The notes under the pieces are model-generated. The model ran no database searches. It had not been told where the DNA came from and saw only the letters and a program-made list of their open reading frames with translations. Shown piece after piece: positions 46,334 through 56,000 of a stretch of DNA of 64,000 nucleotides. Position 1 is the stretch's first letter; each line of letters begins with the position of its first letter. Where the stretch lies: the NCBI RefSeq assembly GCF_000186865.1, contig NW_008705570.1, positions 369,729 to 433,728 on the forward strand. Direction: 5' to 3'. A program made the translations under genes and the position numbers. The stretch is from Aureococcus anophagefferens. Its lineage: Eukaryota > Sar > Pelagophyceae > Pelagomonadales > Pelagomonadaceae.

Positions 46334-46588
46334 GATTGTTTGTTTCGACCTGCGGGCGCGCGCGCGCGTTTGCGGCTCCGCTTTCTATGCGTGTGGAGCA
46401 AATTGCGAAGCGTGTCCCGCGTCGCGCGGCTGCGGTTGCGCGCCGCGCGCGGCGCGGGCACGCACCTTTGCACACACAAGCACGGGGCGGCAGCGGGGAG
46501 CTTTCTTGCCACAGGCACGGCGCGATTGGTCGGACGCTCGCTCAACAGCTCCGACAGAGGCTGCCCCACAGCCAGCGAGAGAGCGAGT

Positions 46589-47530
46589 ATGGCCATGAAG
46601 CTGGCGCTCCTCGCCGTCGTGGCCGCGGCGAAGGACGTGCCGATGGTCGACATCGGCAAGGACGCCAAGGGCGCGGCCGTCGCGCTGCCGCTCGTCGGCG
46701 CGGGCACCTGGGAGTACAACAACTCCGTCGCCTACGAGAGCCTCTGCAGCGCGTTCAAGGCGGGCTACACCATGCTCGACACGGCGAACATCTACGGCAA
46801 CGAGGCGGGCGTCGGCAGGGCCATCAAGGACTGCTGGACGCGCCCGCGGTCCGAGCTCTTCGTCATGACCAAGGTGCCCGGCGGCCTCAACTTCACGGCG
46901 ACGCTCGCGGCGCACGAGGACAACATGAAGCTGCTGCAGCTCGACTACGTGGACCACCTCATGACGCACTTTCCGTCGAACTTCGACGGCAGCCACGCGT
47001 CCAAGGCCGACCGCCAGACGACGTGGAAGGCGCTCGAGAAGATCTACGCGTCGGGCGCGGCGCGGAGCATCGGCGTGAGCCACTACTGCGCGAAGCACAT
47101 CGAGGACGTCATGGAGATCGCCAAGGTCACGCCGTCGATCAACCAGGTCGAGTACCACGTCGGCTCCGGCGACGTCGACGACGTCATCCCGACCTGCGAG
47201 AAGTACGGCATCCACTTCATGTCCTTCAGCCCGCTCTGCGGGCCCTGCAACAACACCGCGGGCGACAACCTCATCACGGGCAACCTCGTCTCCAAGGTCG
47301 CGGCGCACTACGACGGCGTCAGCGGCGCGCAGGTGTCCCTGCGCTACATCGTCCAGCAGGCGCTGGAGCACCCGACGTACTTCGCGGGCGTCATCCCGAA
47401 GAGCAACGACCCGGCGCACCTCGCGTCGAACCTCGACGTCTTCGGCTTCGAGCTGTCCAAGGCCGACATGGCGCTCCTCGCGGCCGCGACGCTCCCGGCG
47501 CCGACGCCGGGGGACTGCGACGTGCCCTAG
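46589..47530 (+). CDS. Aldo/keto reductase
   Basis: 313 residues from ATG 46589 (MAMKLALLAVVAAAKDVP), with a short signal-like hydrophobic start. AKR fold: LVGAGTWEYNNS, GYTMLDTANIYGNEAGVGRA (catalytic Asp and Tyr), VMTKVPGG (Lys), LDYVDHLMTHFPSN (His replaces the usual DLxLIHxP), SIGVSHYCAKHIEDV and VIPKSNDPAHLASNLD for NADPH binding. It reduces carbonyls with NADPH. The substrate cannot be told from sequence. Confidence 0.88.
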   Translation: MAMKLALLAVVAAAKDVPMVDIGKDAKGAAVALPLVGAGTWEYNNSVAYESLCSAFKAGYTMLDTANIYGNEAGVGRAIKDCWTRPRSELFVMTKVPGGLNFTATLAAHEDNMKLLQLDYVDHLMTHFPSNFDGSHASKADRQTTWKALEKIYASGAARSIGVSHYCAKHIEDVMEIAKVTPSINQVEYHVGSGDVDDVIPTCEKYGIHFMSFSPLCGPCNNTAGDNLITGNLVSKVAAHYDGVSGAQVSLRYIVQQALEHPTYFAGVIPKSNDPAHLASNLDVFGFELSKADMALLAAATLPAPTPGDCDVP

Positions 47531-47541
47531 GCTCCCATTTT

Positions 47542-49080
47542 TTAACACACCAGCGTCCGGCAGTCGCAGGGCCGCCGGTCGTCCCCGAGCCGGAGGTGCG
47601 CGCTCACGGGGCACGTCGTCCGCCCGCCGTCGAGCGCGACGAGCTCCGAGTAGAGGCGGTTCCGCAGGTCGCGGTGCGCGTCGCGGTGGTGCGTGAAGGC
47701 GACCGTGTCGAAGGTGCCCGCCAGGAGCGGGACGGCGTAGGCGAAGAGGCGCCGCTTCGATTCGTAGTTCTTCGCGTCGTACCACGTCGCGTTCGCGAAC
47801 GCCGCCAGGTCGCAGACGTCGGCGAATTCCACGACGCGCCGCGCGTCGTAGAAGAGGCCCGTCGTGTTCGGCGTCGCCCGGTAGAACCACAACCCCGCCA
47901 TGGCGCTGTGGTGGGGCTCGGGCTGGTGCGCGACCTCGACGAAGCCGTACTCCGGGAACGCCGGCGGCCGCCGCTCGCCGCCGCAGTTGAACTCCGCGCG
48001 CGCCGCCGGGCCGGACGCGAGCGCGACGGACGACGGCGCCCAGAGCCAGTCCGGGCAGCGGCAGGCGCAGTCGTCGCGCGCGAAGCAGAGGTCGCAGACG
48101 GGGAGCGCGTCCGCGTGCGTCAGCGCCGCGGGGTTCGCTCGCTTGCCCCGCTTGAGGCACGCGGCGCGGCCGAGCGCGCAGAACCGCGACGCCGGGCAGT
48201 CGCCGTCCGGCGCCCAGGTCCCGCGCCGGTAGTAGCCCGCGGCGGACGCGAGCGGCAGCCGCGGCAGCGAGAAGTCCTGGCGCAGCGGCGCGCGCCGGTA
48301 CCGCGAATAGAACTCCGCGGGCGGATTCGCGGCGGGCCCGTCGGCCGCGCGCATCGCGTAGGTCCAGACGGGCGGCGGCGGCGCGGCGGCGAGGTCGCCG
48401 AGCCACGCGGCGAAGCCCCGCGCGCGGCGGACGCGGACCCGGGTCGCGTTCGCGTCCTCCTCGACGACGACGACGCCGACGCCGACGAGCGCGGCCGCGA
48501 GCGCGGCGAGCGCGTCGTCCGTCGCCTGGAACTGGACCTCGTTGTGGAGCAGGTTTTCGTAGCCAGGCGCGTCGCACGTGTCCGCGCGCGGCGCCGCGCG
48601 CACGCGCAGCATCGCCGCCTCGAGGCCCGTCGTGTTCCCGGCCCGGAGGCAGCCCGCCTTGCCGAAGGCGCGGAGCGGCTCGGGCAGGTGCCTCGCGCCG
48701 AGGCAGCGGCCGCAGGTCATGGCGCAGCCGTCGTGCACGCTCGTCGAGCACGCGCGGCGCGCGAGGTCCCGCGAGTGCGCGAAGAGGAGCACGAGGTCGA
48801 AGGCGCCGCAGCTCCTGCCGTCGAAGTGGGGCTGCGCGCAGAGGAGCGTGGGCACGCGGTCCGACAAATAGGTCGCGCTGAAGATGCGCGCCTTGCTCCG
48901 CGCGGCCTCCCGGCCGGGCAGGCGCTGCCAGCTCGTCAGCGCGAGGAGCTCCGCGACCGTCGCCGGAGCCTTGAGGCGCACGCGGCTGTCGAAGGCGCTC
49001 GCGAGCACGCCGTCGCCCTCCAGCGCCTCGCGCACGGAGACGGCGCCGCAGGCGACGGCCAGCAGCGCGGCGAGGTTCAT
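47542..49080 (-). CDS. Secreted Cys-rich protein of unknown function
   Basis: 512 residues from ATG 49080 (MNLAALLAVACGAVSVREAL), with a signal peptide. Multiple cysteine pairs (GCAMTCGRCLGARHLPEP, CDLCFARDDCACRCPDWLW) and several N-glycosylation sequons (NTT, NAT). A ShK-like C-x3-C-x2-C pattern occurs in CSTSVHDGCAMTCGRC. C-terminal segments (FVEVAHQPEPHHSAMAGLWF) are globular and unassigned. Likely extracellular or surface. It converges on the aldo/keto reductase gene with an 11-bp gap. Confidence 0.65.
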   Translation of the reverse strand: MNLAALLAVACGAVSVREALEGDGVLASAFDSRVRLKAPATVAELLALTSWQRLPGREAARSKARIFSATYLSDRVPTLLCAQPHFDGRSCGAFDLVLLFAHSRDLARRACSTSVHDGCAMTCGRCLGARHLPEPLRAFGKAGCLRAGNTTGLEAAMLRVRAAPRADTCDAPGYENLLHNEVQFQATDDALAALAAALVGVGVVVVEEDANATRVRVRRARGFAAWLGDLAAAPPPPVWTYAMRAADGPAANPPAEFYSRYRRAPLRQDFSLPRLPLASAAGYYRRGTWAPDGDCPASRFCALGRAACLKRGKRANPAALTHADALPVCDLCFARDDCACRCPDWLWAPSSVALASGPAARAEFNCGGERRPPAFPEYGFVEVAHQPEPHHSAMAGLWFYRATPNTTGLFYDARRVVEFADVCDLAAFANATWYDAKNYESKRRLFAYAVPLLAGTFDTVAFTHHRDAHRDLRNRLYSELVALDGGRTTCPVSAHLRLGDDRRPCDCRTLVC

Positions 49081-49377
49081 GGCGCGAGGGGCTGCGCCAG
49101 CTCCGTCGCCGTCGTCTCGTAGATGGCGTCGAGCCTGCGGATCCGGTCGCTGGCCGCCGGGTCCATCCGTCTCATGATGAGTCTCATTTTCAAGCTGCCC
49201 AGCTCCATACGCTCTCTGCCCGCCGATTGATGCTGATGTCTCCCTCATCTTGAGGCCTGGCTGAAGCACCTCACGGCTTGCTCCGCAATGGAGCGCGAAA
49301 GCGAGGCGGCTAAGCGCAAGCAATGCGCCGCGCGAGCAGCGGCGAGCAGCGGCAAGCGCTGAGACAATAAGCGAGCA
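49081..49377. other. Divergent intergenic region
   Basis: 297 bp between the ATGs at 49080 (minus) and 49378 (plus). A degenerate repeated string (GCAATGCGCCGCGCGAGCAG and relatives) occurs at 49319-49400, overlapping the start of the plus-strand gene. No other feature seen. Confidence 0.4.
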
Positions 49378-49555
49378 ATGCGCCGCGCGATAGGCGCTGC
49401 GGCGTTCGCGGTGCTCCTCTGCGCCGCCACCGCTGAGAATCGGCGCGCCGGCGCGTACGCGCTGGAGAAGTGCAAATCGGGACCCATGCCGGCGAAGCTC
49501 GTCCTCGCCTGCAACAACGCGACGGACGCGTGGAACGCCGAGGACGGCTGCGACC

Positions 49556-49593
<38 letters not shown>

Positions 49594-49842
49594 CCGTGCG
49601 GCGGCGGCGGCAAGGTGTCGCTGCGCGTCGTCAACGCGCGCGTCTACCGCGCCGAGGCGAACCTCGCGCTCCTGTTACGGGACGCGGTCAACGCGGACAT
49701 CCTCTTCCGCCTCGCCGACGCCATGGCGCGCGACGAGACCAGCGACCTCCGGGAGCGCGCGCGGCTCCTGCGGCGCGCGGGCGCCGCGGGCACCGCCTCC
49801 CCGAAGAGGAGGCGAAAAAAGAGAAAGAGACCCGCACGTTAG
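49378..49842 (+). CDS. Small secreted protein with poly-Asp tract
   Basis: 154 residues from ATG 49378 (MRRAIGAAAFAVLLCAATAE), a signal peptide. A short Cys-containing part (CKSGPMPAKLVLACNNATD) precedes 11 Asp in a row encoded by (GAC)n, then ANLALLLRDAVNADILFRLA and a basic tail (KRRRKKRKRPAR). No family recognised. Its last codons abut the fold-back element at 49871. The poly-Asp plus signal peptide resembles the protein at 22312-23355. Confidence 0.55.
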
Positions 49843-50059
49843 AGGCCGAGCACATCCCGGGCCGCGGGCGTAACATATCCCGCCGGCGGGATATGTTAAA
49901 GGCCGCTTCAACTTGGACTTCAACCTCAAACCTTGCACTTCAACAGGGACCTCAACACAGCCGCTTGCCCTTCAAAAGGGACCTCAACACCGCCGCTCAC
50001 GCCTCGCCAGGGACCTCTGACGCGCCGCCCACGCCTTAGGGGGCGCGACCCGCCCCATG

Positions 50060-50400
50060 CCACGTGCCAGAAGCCCTCCAGAAGCCCTCCAGGAGCCCTC
50101 CAGAACCCTTCCGCGGACCCGAAATACCCCAAACCCCTTACGATTTTGCGATTTTGATTCCCCCCACTGCCTTGCCTTGGTAAACTGCCCTTCAAGTTTC
50201 TTTAAGGGCAAACTGCAACGCCGCCCCAAACCACGTGCCAGAAGCCCTCCAGAAGCTTCCCAGAAGCCTTCTAGAACCCTTCCGCGGAGCCAAAAAATAC
50301 CCCAAACCCTTTACGATTTTGCAATTTTAATTTCCCCCACTGCCTCGTCCTAGTAAACTGCCCTTCAAGTTACATTAAGGGCAAACTTCAACGCCGCCCC
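50060..50400 (+). repeat. Two 171-bp tandem repeats inside the fold-back element
   Basis: Units begin CCACGTGCCAGAAGCCC at 50060 and 50231 and share TTACGATTTTGC and AAACTGCCCTTCAAGTT, with about 10-15% divergence by eye. A third partial match to the end of the unit (GGGCAAACTGCAACGCCGCC) follows at about 50437. Confidence 0.75.
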
Positions 50401-50621
50401 TTCAGCTTCCTCAAAATAGCAAAATGAAGTCTTCAGGGCAAACTGCAACGCCGCCGCTTACCTTGCCAACTTGCATTTCAAGCTCCTTCAAAATGCCCTT
50501 CAAGCTTCCAGAAAGGCCAAATTTAAAATGTCATTAATTGCCCGCTCAAAAGACTCCTCGTAGCTTGTTTGTGCGCTTGCGGTTTGTGCCTATTTAAGCA
50601 CGCGTTGAAATGCTTGCAGCT

Positions 50622-50723
50622 ATGGCGCCCTACGCGTCTGAATCTGACAACGATGACGATGATTCCGACAACAATAATTCTGTCAACGATGATAACGATG
50701 GCGGCGATATTGATGTAGCATAA
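50622..50723 (+). CDS. Short acidic reading frame inside the fold-back element
   Basis: 33 residues: MAPYASESDNDDDDSDNNNS, then VNDDNDGGDIDVA and TAA. TATTTAA lies 30 bp upstream and AATAAA directly after the stop, so it has the outline of a tiny gene. The acidic Ser/Asp start resembles the N-termini of some transposases; this could be the remaining 5' end of a deleted transposase gene. Speculative. Confidence 0.25.
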   Translation: MAPYASESDNDDDDSDNNNSVNDDNDGGDIDVA

Positions 50724-51042
50724 ATAAAAAATTTAAATATATCTATACTAATTAAATGGGGCGGGTCGCGCCCCCTAAGGCGTGGGCGGCGCGTCAGAGG
50801 TCCCTGGCGAGGCGTGAGCGGCGGTGTTGAGGTCCCTTTTGAAGGGCAAGCGGCTGTGTTGAGGTCCCTGTTGAAGTGCAAGGTTTGAGGTTGAAGTCCA
50901 AGTTGAAGCGGCCTTTAACATATCCCGCCGGCGGGATATGTTAGGCGGGATGTGTGGGGGTCCGCGTCGCACATCGCCCCGGCCGTCCGACTGAGTCAGC
51001 AAACCGCCTCGAAGTCTAGAGGCGCCTCATTTCGCGCGCTCC

Positions 51043-52959
51043 CTAGTAGTCGAAGGAGAAGTGGCCCTTGGGGAGGCTCGTCGTGACGTCGGACGGCGCG
51101 AGCATCGTGGCGACGTTGCCGCGCGCGCGGGGGAGGATCTTCTCGAACGCGAAGCGCGCCGTCGCGATCTTGGCCTTGTAGAAGTCCGGGTCCTGGCCGC
51201 CGCCGCCCTGAGCCAGCTGGGCGTCGGCGGCGAGCTCCATCTTGAGCCAGTGCTCCGCGAGCGTGACGTGGCCCGCGAACATGAGGTAGTCGACGGACGC
51301 GGAGCCGACGATGTCGCGGTCCTTCATGGCCTTTTTGCCGATGGACAGCGTGAGCCAGTACCACTCGGCGACGTGCTTCAGCAGCTGGAAGGCGTGGCTC
51401 CGGATGTTCCCGCCGTCGCTCGACGTGCCGCCCGCGACCAGCGCGTCGAACGCGAATTTCGCGACGCCCTTGCAGTGGTGGTTGATGGGCGCGAGCTTTT
51501 GCAGGAGGACCTTCCGGCCCAGCAGGTCCAGCGCCTGGATCTGCGTCGTGCCCTCCCAGACGGGCGCGATGCGCGCGTCGCGCACGACCTGCTCCTGCTT
51601 GTTGGACTTGATGTAGCCGTGGCCGCCGAAGATCTGGATGCCGAGGTTCGCGGCCTCGACGCCCATCTCCGTGAGGTAGCCCTTGAGGATGGGCGTCAGG
51701 AACCCGAGGCGGTCGTCGAGCGCCTCGTACTTGGCCGTGTCGCCCGCCTCCGTCGCGAGCTGCATCTCGTCGACGATGAGCGCGCACTCGAAGACCATCG
51801 ACCGGCCGCCCTCGGCGACGGCCTTCTGGGTCAGGAGCATGCGGCGCACGTCCGGGTGGGCGATGATGGGGTCCGCGGCCTTGTCCGGTTCGCGGTCCAC
51901 GTTCTTGCGATCCAGCGCGCGCATGGCGAGGCGGTCCTTGGCGTAGGGCAGCCCGTTCTGGAACGCGAGCTCCGCCGCCGCGACGCCCTGCATCGCCGTG
52001 CCGAGGCGCGACGTGTTGATGAACGTGAACATGTGGTTCAGGCCCTTGTTCTCCGACCCGATGAGCCAGCCCGCGGACTCGTCGAAGTTGATCTCGCAGG
52101 TCGACGACCCGTGGCAGCCCATCTTGTCCTCGATGCGGCCGATGTTCGTTTTGTTGAAGTCGCCGACGGCGCCGTCGTCGCCGACGAGGTGCTTCGGCAC
52201 GAGGAAGAGGGAGATGCCCTTGGTGCCCTCGGGCGCGCCGGGCAGGCGCGCGAGCACGCAGTGGAGCACGTTGTCCGTCATGTCGTGGTCGCCGCAGGAG
52301 ATGAAGATCTTCGTGCCCGTGATCTTGTAGGAGCCGTCGCCGTTCGGCACGGCCTTCGTCGCGACCTGCGCCAGGTCCGACCCGCAGGCGGGCTCCGTGA
52401 GGCACATGGTGCCCGTCCACTCGCCGGACACCAGGGGCGGGAGGTACTTGTCCTTCAATTCCTCCGTGCAGTGGCTGTAGATCGTGTTGATCGCGCCCTT
52501 CGACAGGCCCGGGTACATGGTCCAGGTCCAGTTCGCCGTCGCCATCATGTCCGCCTGGAAGATGGAGTAGGAGTAGGGCAGCTCCTGGCCGCCGTACTTC
52601 TCCGGGAAGCTCAGGCCCTGCCAGCCGCCCTCGACGAACTGGTCGTAGGCGGCCTTGTAGCCCTTTGGCGTCGTCACGGTCCGCTCGTCGACCCAGGTGC
52701 AGCCCTCGGCGTCGCCGGCCTCGTTGAGCGGCGCGAGCTCGTTCTCGCAGAACTTGGCCACCTCCGTGAGCACCATGTCGAGCGTCTCGGCGTTGACGTG
52801 CTCCCGGTCGCCGAAGTGCTTGGCGTAGTGGGCCTCGAAGTCGTGGACCTCGTTGATGCAAAAGTCGAGCTCCTTGAGCGGCGCCACGTAGGACCGCGTC
52901 GCCGCGACCGTCGTGCGCCGCGCGCGCTTCGCGAGGCGGCCGGCTGCGCGCATGAGCAT
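51043..52959 (-). CDS. Acyl-CoA dehydrogenase, mitochondrial-type leader
   Basis: 638 residues from ATG 52959 (MLMRAAGRLAKRARRTTVAA), a basic amphipathic leader typical of mitochondrial import. ACAD family: MCLTEPACGSDLAQVATKAV (FAD/substrate loop), DNVLHCVLARLPGAPEGTKG, MGCHGSSTCEINFDESAGWL, QIFGGHGYIKSNKQEQVVRD (substrate-end helix) and IAPVWEGTTQIQALDLLGRK. The N-terminal extension and C-terminal 100 residues match the longer ACAD type known from bacteria and some protists. It oxidises acyl-CoA to enoyl-CoA, passing electrons to ETF. The ETF-QO gene lies 3.8 kb away. Confidence 0.92.
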   Translation of the reverse strand: MLMRAAGRLAKRARRTTVAATRSYVAPLKELDFCINEVHDFEAHYAKHFGDREHVNAETLDMVLTEVAKFCENELAPLNEAGDAEGCTWVDERTVTTPKGYKAAYDQFVEGGWQGLSFPEKYGGQELPYSYSIFQADMMATANWTWTMYPGLSKGAINTIYSHCTEELKDKYLPPLVSGEWTGTMCLTEPACGSDLAQVATKAVPNGDGSYKITGTKIFISCGDHDMTDNVLHCVLARLPGAPEGTKGISLFLVPKHLVGDDGAVGDFNKTNIGRIEDKMGCHGSSTCEINFDESAGWLIGSENKGLNHMFTFINTSRLGTAMQGVAAAELAFQNGLPYAKDRLAMRALDRKNVDREPDKAADPIIAHPDVRRMLLTQKAVAEGGRSMVFECALIVDEMQLATEAGDTAKYEALDDRLGFLTPILKGYLTEMGVEAANLGIQIFGGHGYIKSNKQEQVVRDARIAPVWEGTTQIQALDLLGRKVLLQKLAPINHHCKGVAKFAFDALVAGGTSSDGGNIRSHAFQLLKHVAEWYWLTLSIGKKAMKDRDIVGSASVDYLMFAGHVTLAEHWLKMELAADAQLAQGGGGQDPDFYKAKIATARFAFEKILPRARGNVATMLAPSDVTTSLPKGHFSFDY

Positions 52960-53057
52960 CGTGTGCTGAGGAAGGCAAGCCGGCGACAGAATGTCCACAG
53001 CAGAATTGGCGACTCCATCGGCCTCTTGAAGCGATGATGCACCTCTTAGAAGCAAGT

Positions 53058-56000
53058 TTAGAAGCGCCGGTGCGCCTTCTTGTGGGCGTGCTTCTTCTTG
53101 GCATGGTGCTTCTTCTCGTGGCGGCCCGGCCCGCCGAACATGGCGCTCGCGTGGCGCTGCTTCTCCTTGGCGGCCTCCTTCGCGGGCGAGTCCGGCCGGT
53201 CCGGCGGCGCGTCGCAGAGGAGGCCGTACTTGACGAGCACGGCGGCGAAGGCCTTCGAGTTCGCCTCGAAGCCGCGCCGCGCCTCGAGGATGTAGGCCAC
53301 CTCGGCGTCGTTGTGCGCGTCCGCGAAGAGCGCCTCCGGGTCCGCGCGGATCATCTGCCTCCGCCACCGCCGCAGCGCGAGGTTCGCCGAGAGGCGCGCC
53401 ATGGACGCCTCGGTCCAGCGGGGCTTCTCGCCCCGCAGGAACTCGAGGGCCTCGTTCTGGGTCTTCGACTTCCGCTTCCGCCAGCACCGCGCGATGTAGT
53501 TCTTCTGGACGACGAAGCACGCGATCTCCAGCGCCTGGGACACGAGAGATTCAACGTCGCTTCAATGTGAGCGCTCCGCGCGCGCGCGTTCCAAGAAAAG
53601 CGTCGAGACCGTTCCGAGAGATGATCGCTCGTCCAAACATCAGCCGGAACGAGCGGAACGCGGCCGAGATCGGAGCCTGTGACGTCGGGCGCGTCGCGCT
53701 CGTGTCCCGCCCCGTCCCGCGCGATGCGGATGAGCTTGCCCTCGCGCTCCTTGTCCGCGTACTCCTCGGCGACCGTGCCCCACTCCGTGTAGAGCCGCAT
53801 GACCAGCGCCTCGGCCGGCGGCGCGGCCGTGCCCTCGACGACCGCGGCGTTGAAGTCGAAGAACTCCATGCAGCCCTCGGGCGTCGCGTGGTGCTCGAAG
53901 TGGTCCACCCAGAGCCGCCGCTGCCTGGCCCGCAGCCCCACGGCCTCGCGGAAGCGCCGCAGGTTCCGCTGGAGCACGAGGCAGCCGCGCATCTCCGCCT
54001 GCGCGGCCCGCGACTTCGCGAGCTCCAACGCCCAGCGGTCCCGCGCGAAGAGCTCCGCGAGCGCGTCGTCGGCGTCGACCATGCCGCCGCGCACGTCCTT
54101 CTTGAAGGTGTGCGGCAGCCGGTTCAGCTTGTTGACGAGCTCCTCGGCCGTGTGCTTGAAGACGACGGCGACGGCGTCGCGGAGCGCGCGGAGCTCGAGC
54201 CGGCTCGACCCGGAGAGCACCGCGTGCACGGACGTCTCGACGCGGCTCTGGACGCGCGCGAGGTACTCGGGCCAGAGGCGCGCGAAGAGCGCGACGTGCG
54301 CGCCGACGTCGCCGAGGCCGTGCGGCTCCTCGGGGACGATGCCGAAGAGCTCGCCGAAGAGGCGGAGGCGCTTGTTCTTCGACGCGAGCTTCTCGACGGA
54401 CCGGCAGAGGGCGCGGAGGTGGGACACGGCCAGCGTCTTGAGGCCGTACTTGCGCACCGTCGCGTTCGTCGCGAGCTCGACCTGGACCTTGTGCGCGCGC
54501 TTCCGCGGCGCGGTCCAGTCGACGTCGAGGTTGAGGTTGTGGTAGGCGCGGGGGCCCCAGTAGTTGACGAGCTCCTCGAAGATGAGCGGGATCAGCGACA
54601 CGGCCTTCTCCACGGGCATCTCCGCGACCTTGTCCGTCCTGCCGAGCGCGCGCTTCAGGTTCACGTTCTTCGAGTGGTCGTCTTTGTCCTTGGCCTCGGC
54701 GATCATCGTCTTCTGCGTGCGCACCTCCCAGTCCGCGGGCGTCGACGTCGCCTTGTCGATGACCTCCGGGCCGCCGTCCCGCAACACGCGCGTCACGCGC
54801 GTGTTCCGCCCGTCGTGGAGCCGCTTCATGCGGTTGAGCGCCAGGAGGCGCTGCATGGGGTCCACGGGCGCGTCGTCGTCGAGCTCCTCGGGCTCCTCCT
54901 CGTCGAAGAAGCGGTCGTGCATGGACGCGTGCTTGTCCTGGCGGAACCGCTCGAGGAGCGACTCGCGGACTCGCGGCGGGCCGGCCGCGGCCGCGCGCTC
55001 GCGGAGCAGGCCCTCGCGCGCGGCGCGGCGCCAGCGGAGGAAGATGGCGTTCCGGCCCCAGCGCGCGCGCATCTGGCGGACGCGCAGCTTCCGCAGCTTG
55101 TGCCAGCCGATCCACGCCGTCAGGCACGTGTGCTGCAGGAACTTGTGCATCGCCGCGTACTCCTGCCGGAGCCGCCTGGGCGGGAAAAGCGTGATTCAAG
55201 TTCGCTTCCACATGAGTGGTCCGCGCGCGCGCGTTCCGGAAACAGCATCCATGCGTCGAGACCGTTCCGAGAGATGATCGCTCGTCCAAAAAATCAGCCG
55301 AAACGAGTGGAAACCGGCCGAGATGGGAGCCTTTGGGAATGTCGCTCTCTTTTCCCGCCCCGGGAGCCGCTTCTCGAGCTGGTTCTTCAGCGTGACGCCC
55401 GCGCGCGCGAGCTTCATGTCCTCCTTGAGGCGCTCGAGCTCGCGCTCCACGCGCAGGCACCGGTCGAACCAGGTCTCGTCCGCGAAGAGCTCCCGCGCGT
55501 CCTCGTCCGTCCCGGGGTCGACGTAGACGCACTCCCGGAGCGCGGCCGCGAGCTTCGCGACGAGGGGCCCGTGCTCGCCGCGCATGAGCAGCGGCGACAG
55601 CTTCGCCAGCAGGTCGCAGCTCACGGCCGCGTAGGCCGGCATGGGCGTCGCGCGGTCGTCCTCGACGGACCACGTCCGGCACTCGGCCTCGCCCAGCGTC
55701 GCCTCCGCGTAGACGGCCAGCGACTCGAAGCCGTGGGCGTAGCCGCTCCGGAAGCTCGCCGTCCAGGCCGTGACGACGCGCTTGCCCGGGCGCAGCGCCG
55801 CGGCGACGTCGACGTCGACGTCCCAGTCGTCGACGGCGTCGGGCACGTCGTCGAGGATGACGTCCGCGGCGACGGGCCGCGGCAGCGTCGACGCGCTGAG
55901 CTGGCGCGTCAGCAGGGACCGCCGCGTCGCCGGCACGTTGGGGTCCACGCGCGCGAAGCGCCGCGGCTTCGTCGCGGGCGCGGCGGCCGACGCCTTGTAA

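Larger units (their letters stand above)
49871..50943. mobile_element. Fold-back / MITE-like element with 188-bp inverted repeats
   Basis: Bases 49871-50058 and 50756-50943 are inverted copies of each other, 188 bp each, with no difference that I could find. Each arm ends in the same 28-bp palindrome (TAACATATCCCGCC and its complement). Inside, TTAAAGGCCGC / GCGGCCTTTAA marks a second possible boundary with TTAA. The interior is AT-richer, holds two 171-bp tandem repeats and one short reading frame. No long transposase frame is present, so the element is non-autonomous. The flanks show no clear duplication beyond TA or a few G/C bases. Confidence 0.85.
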
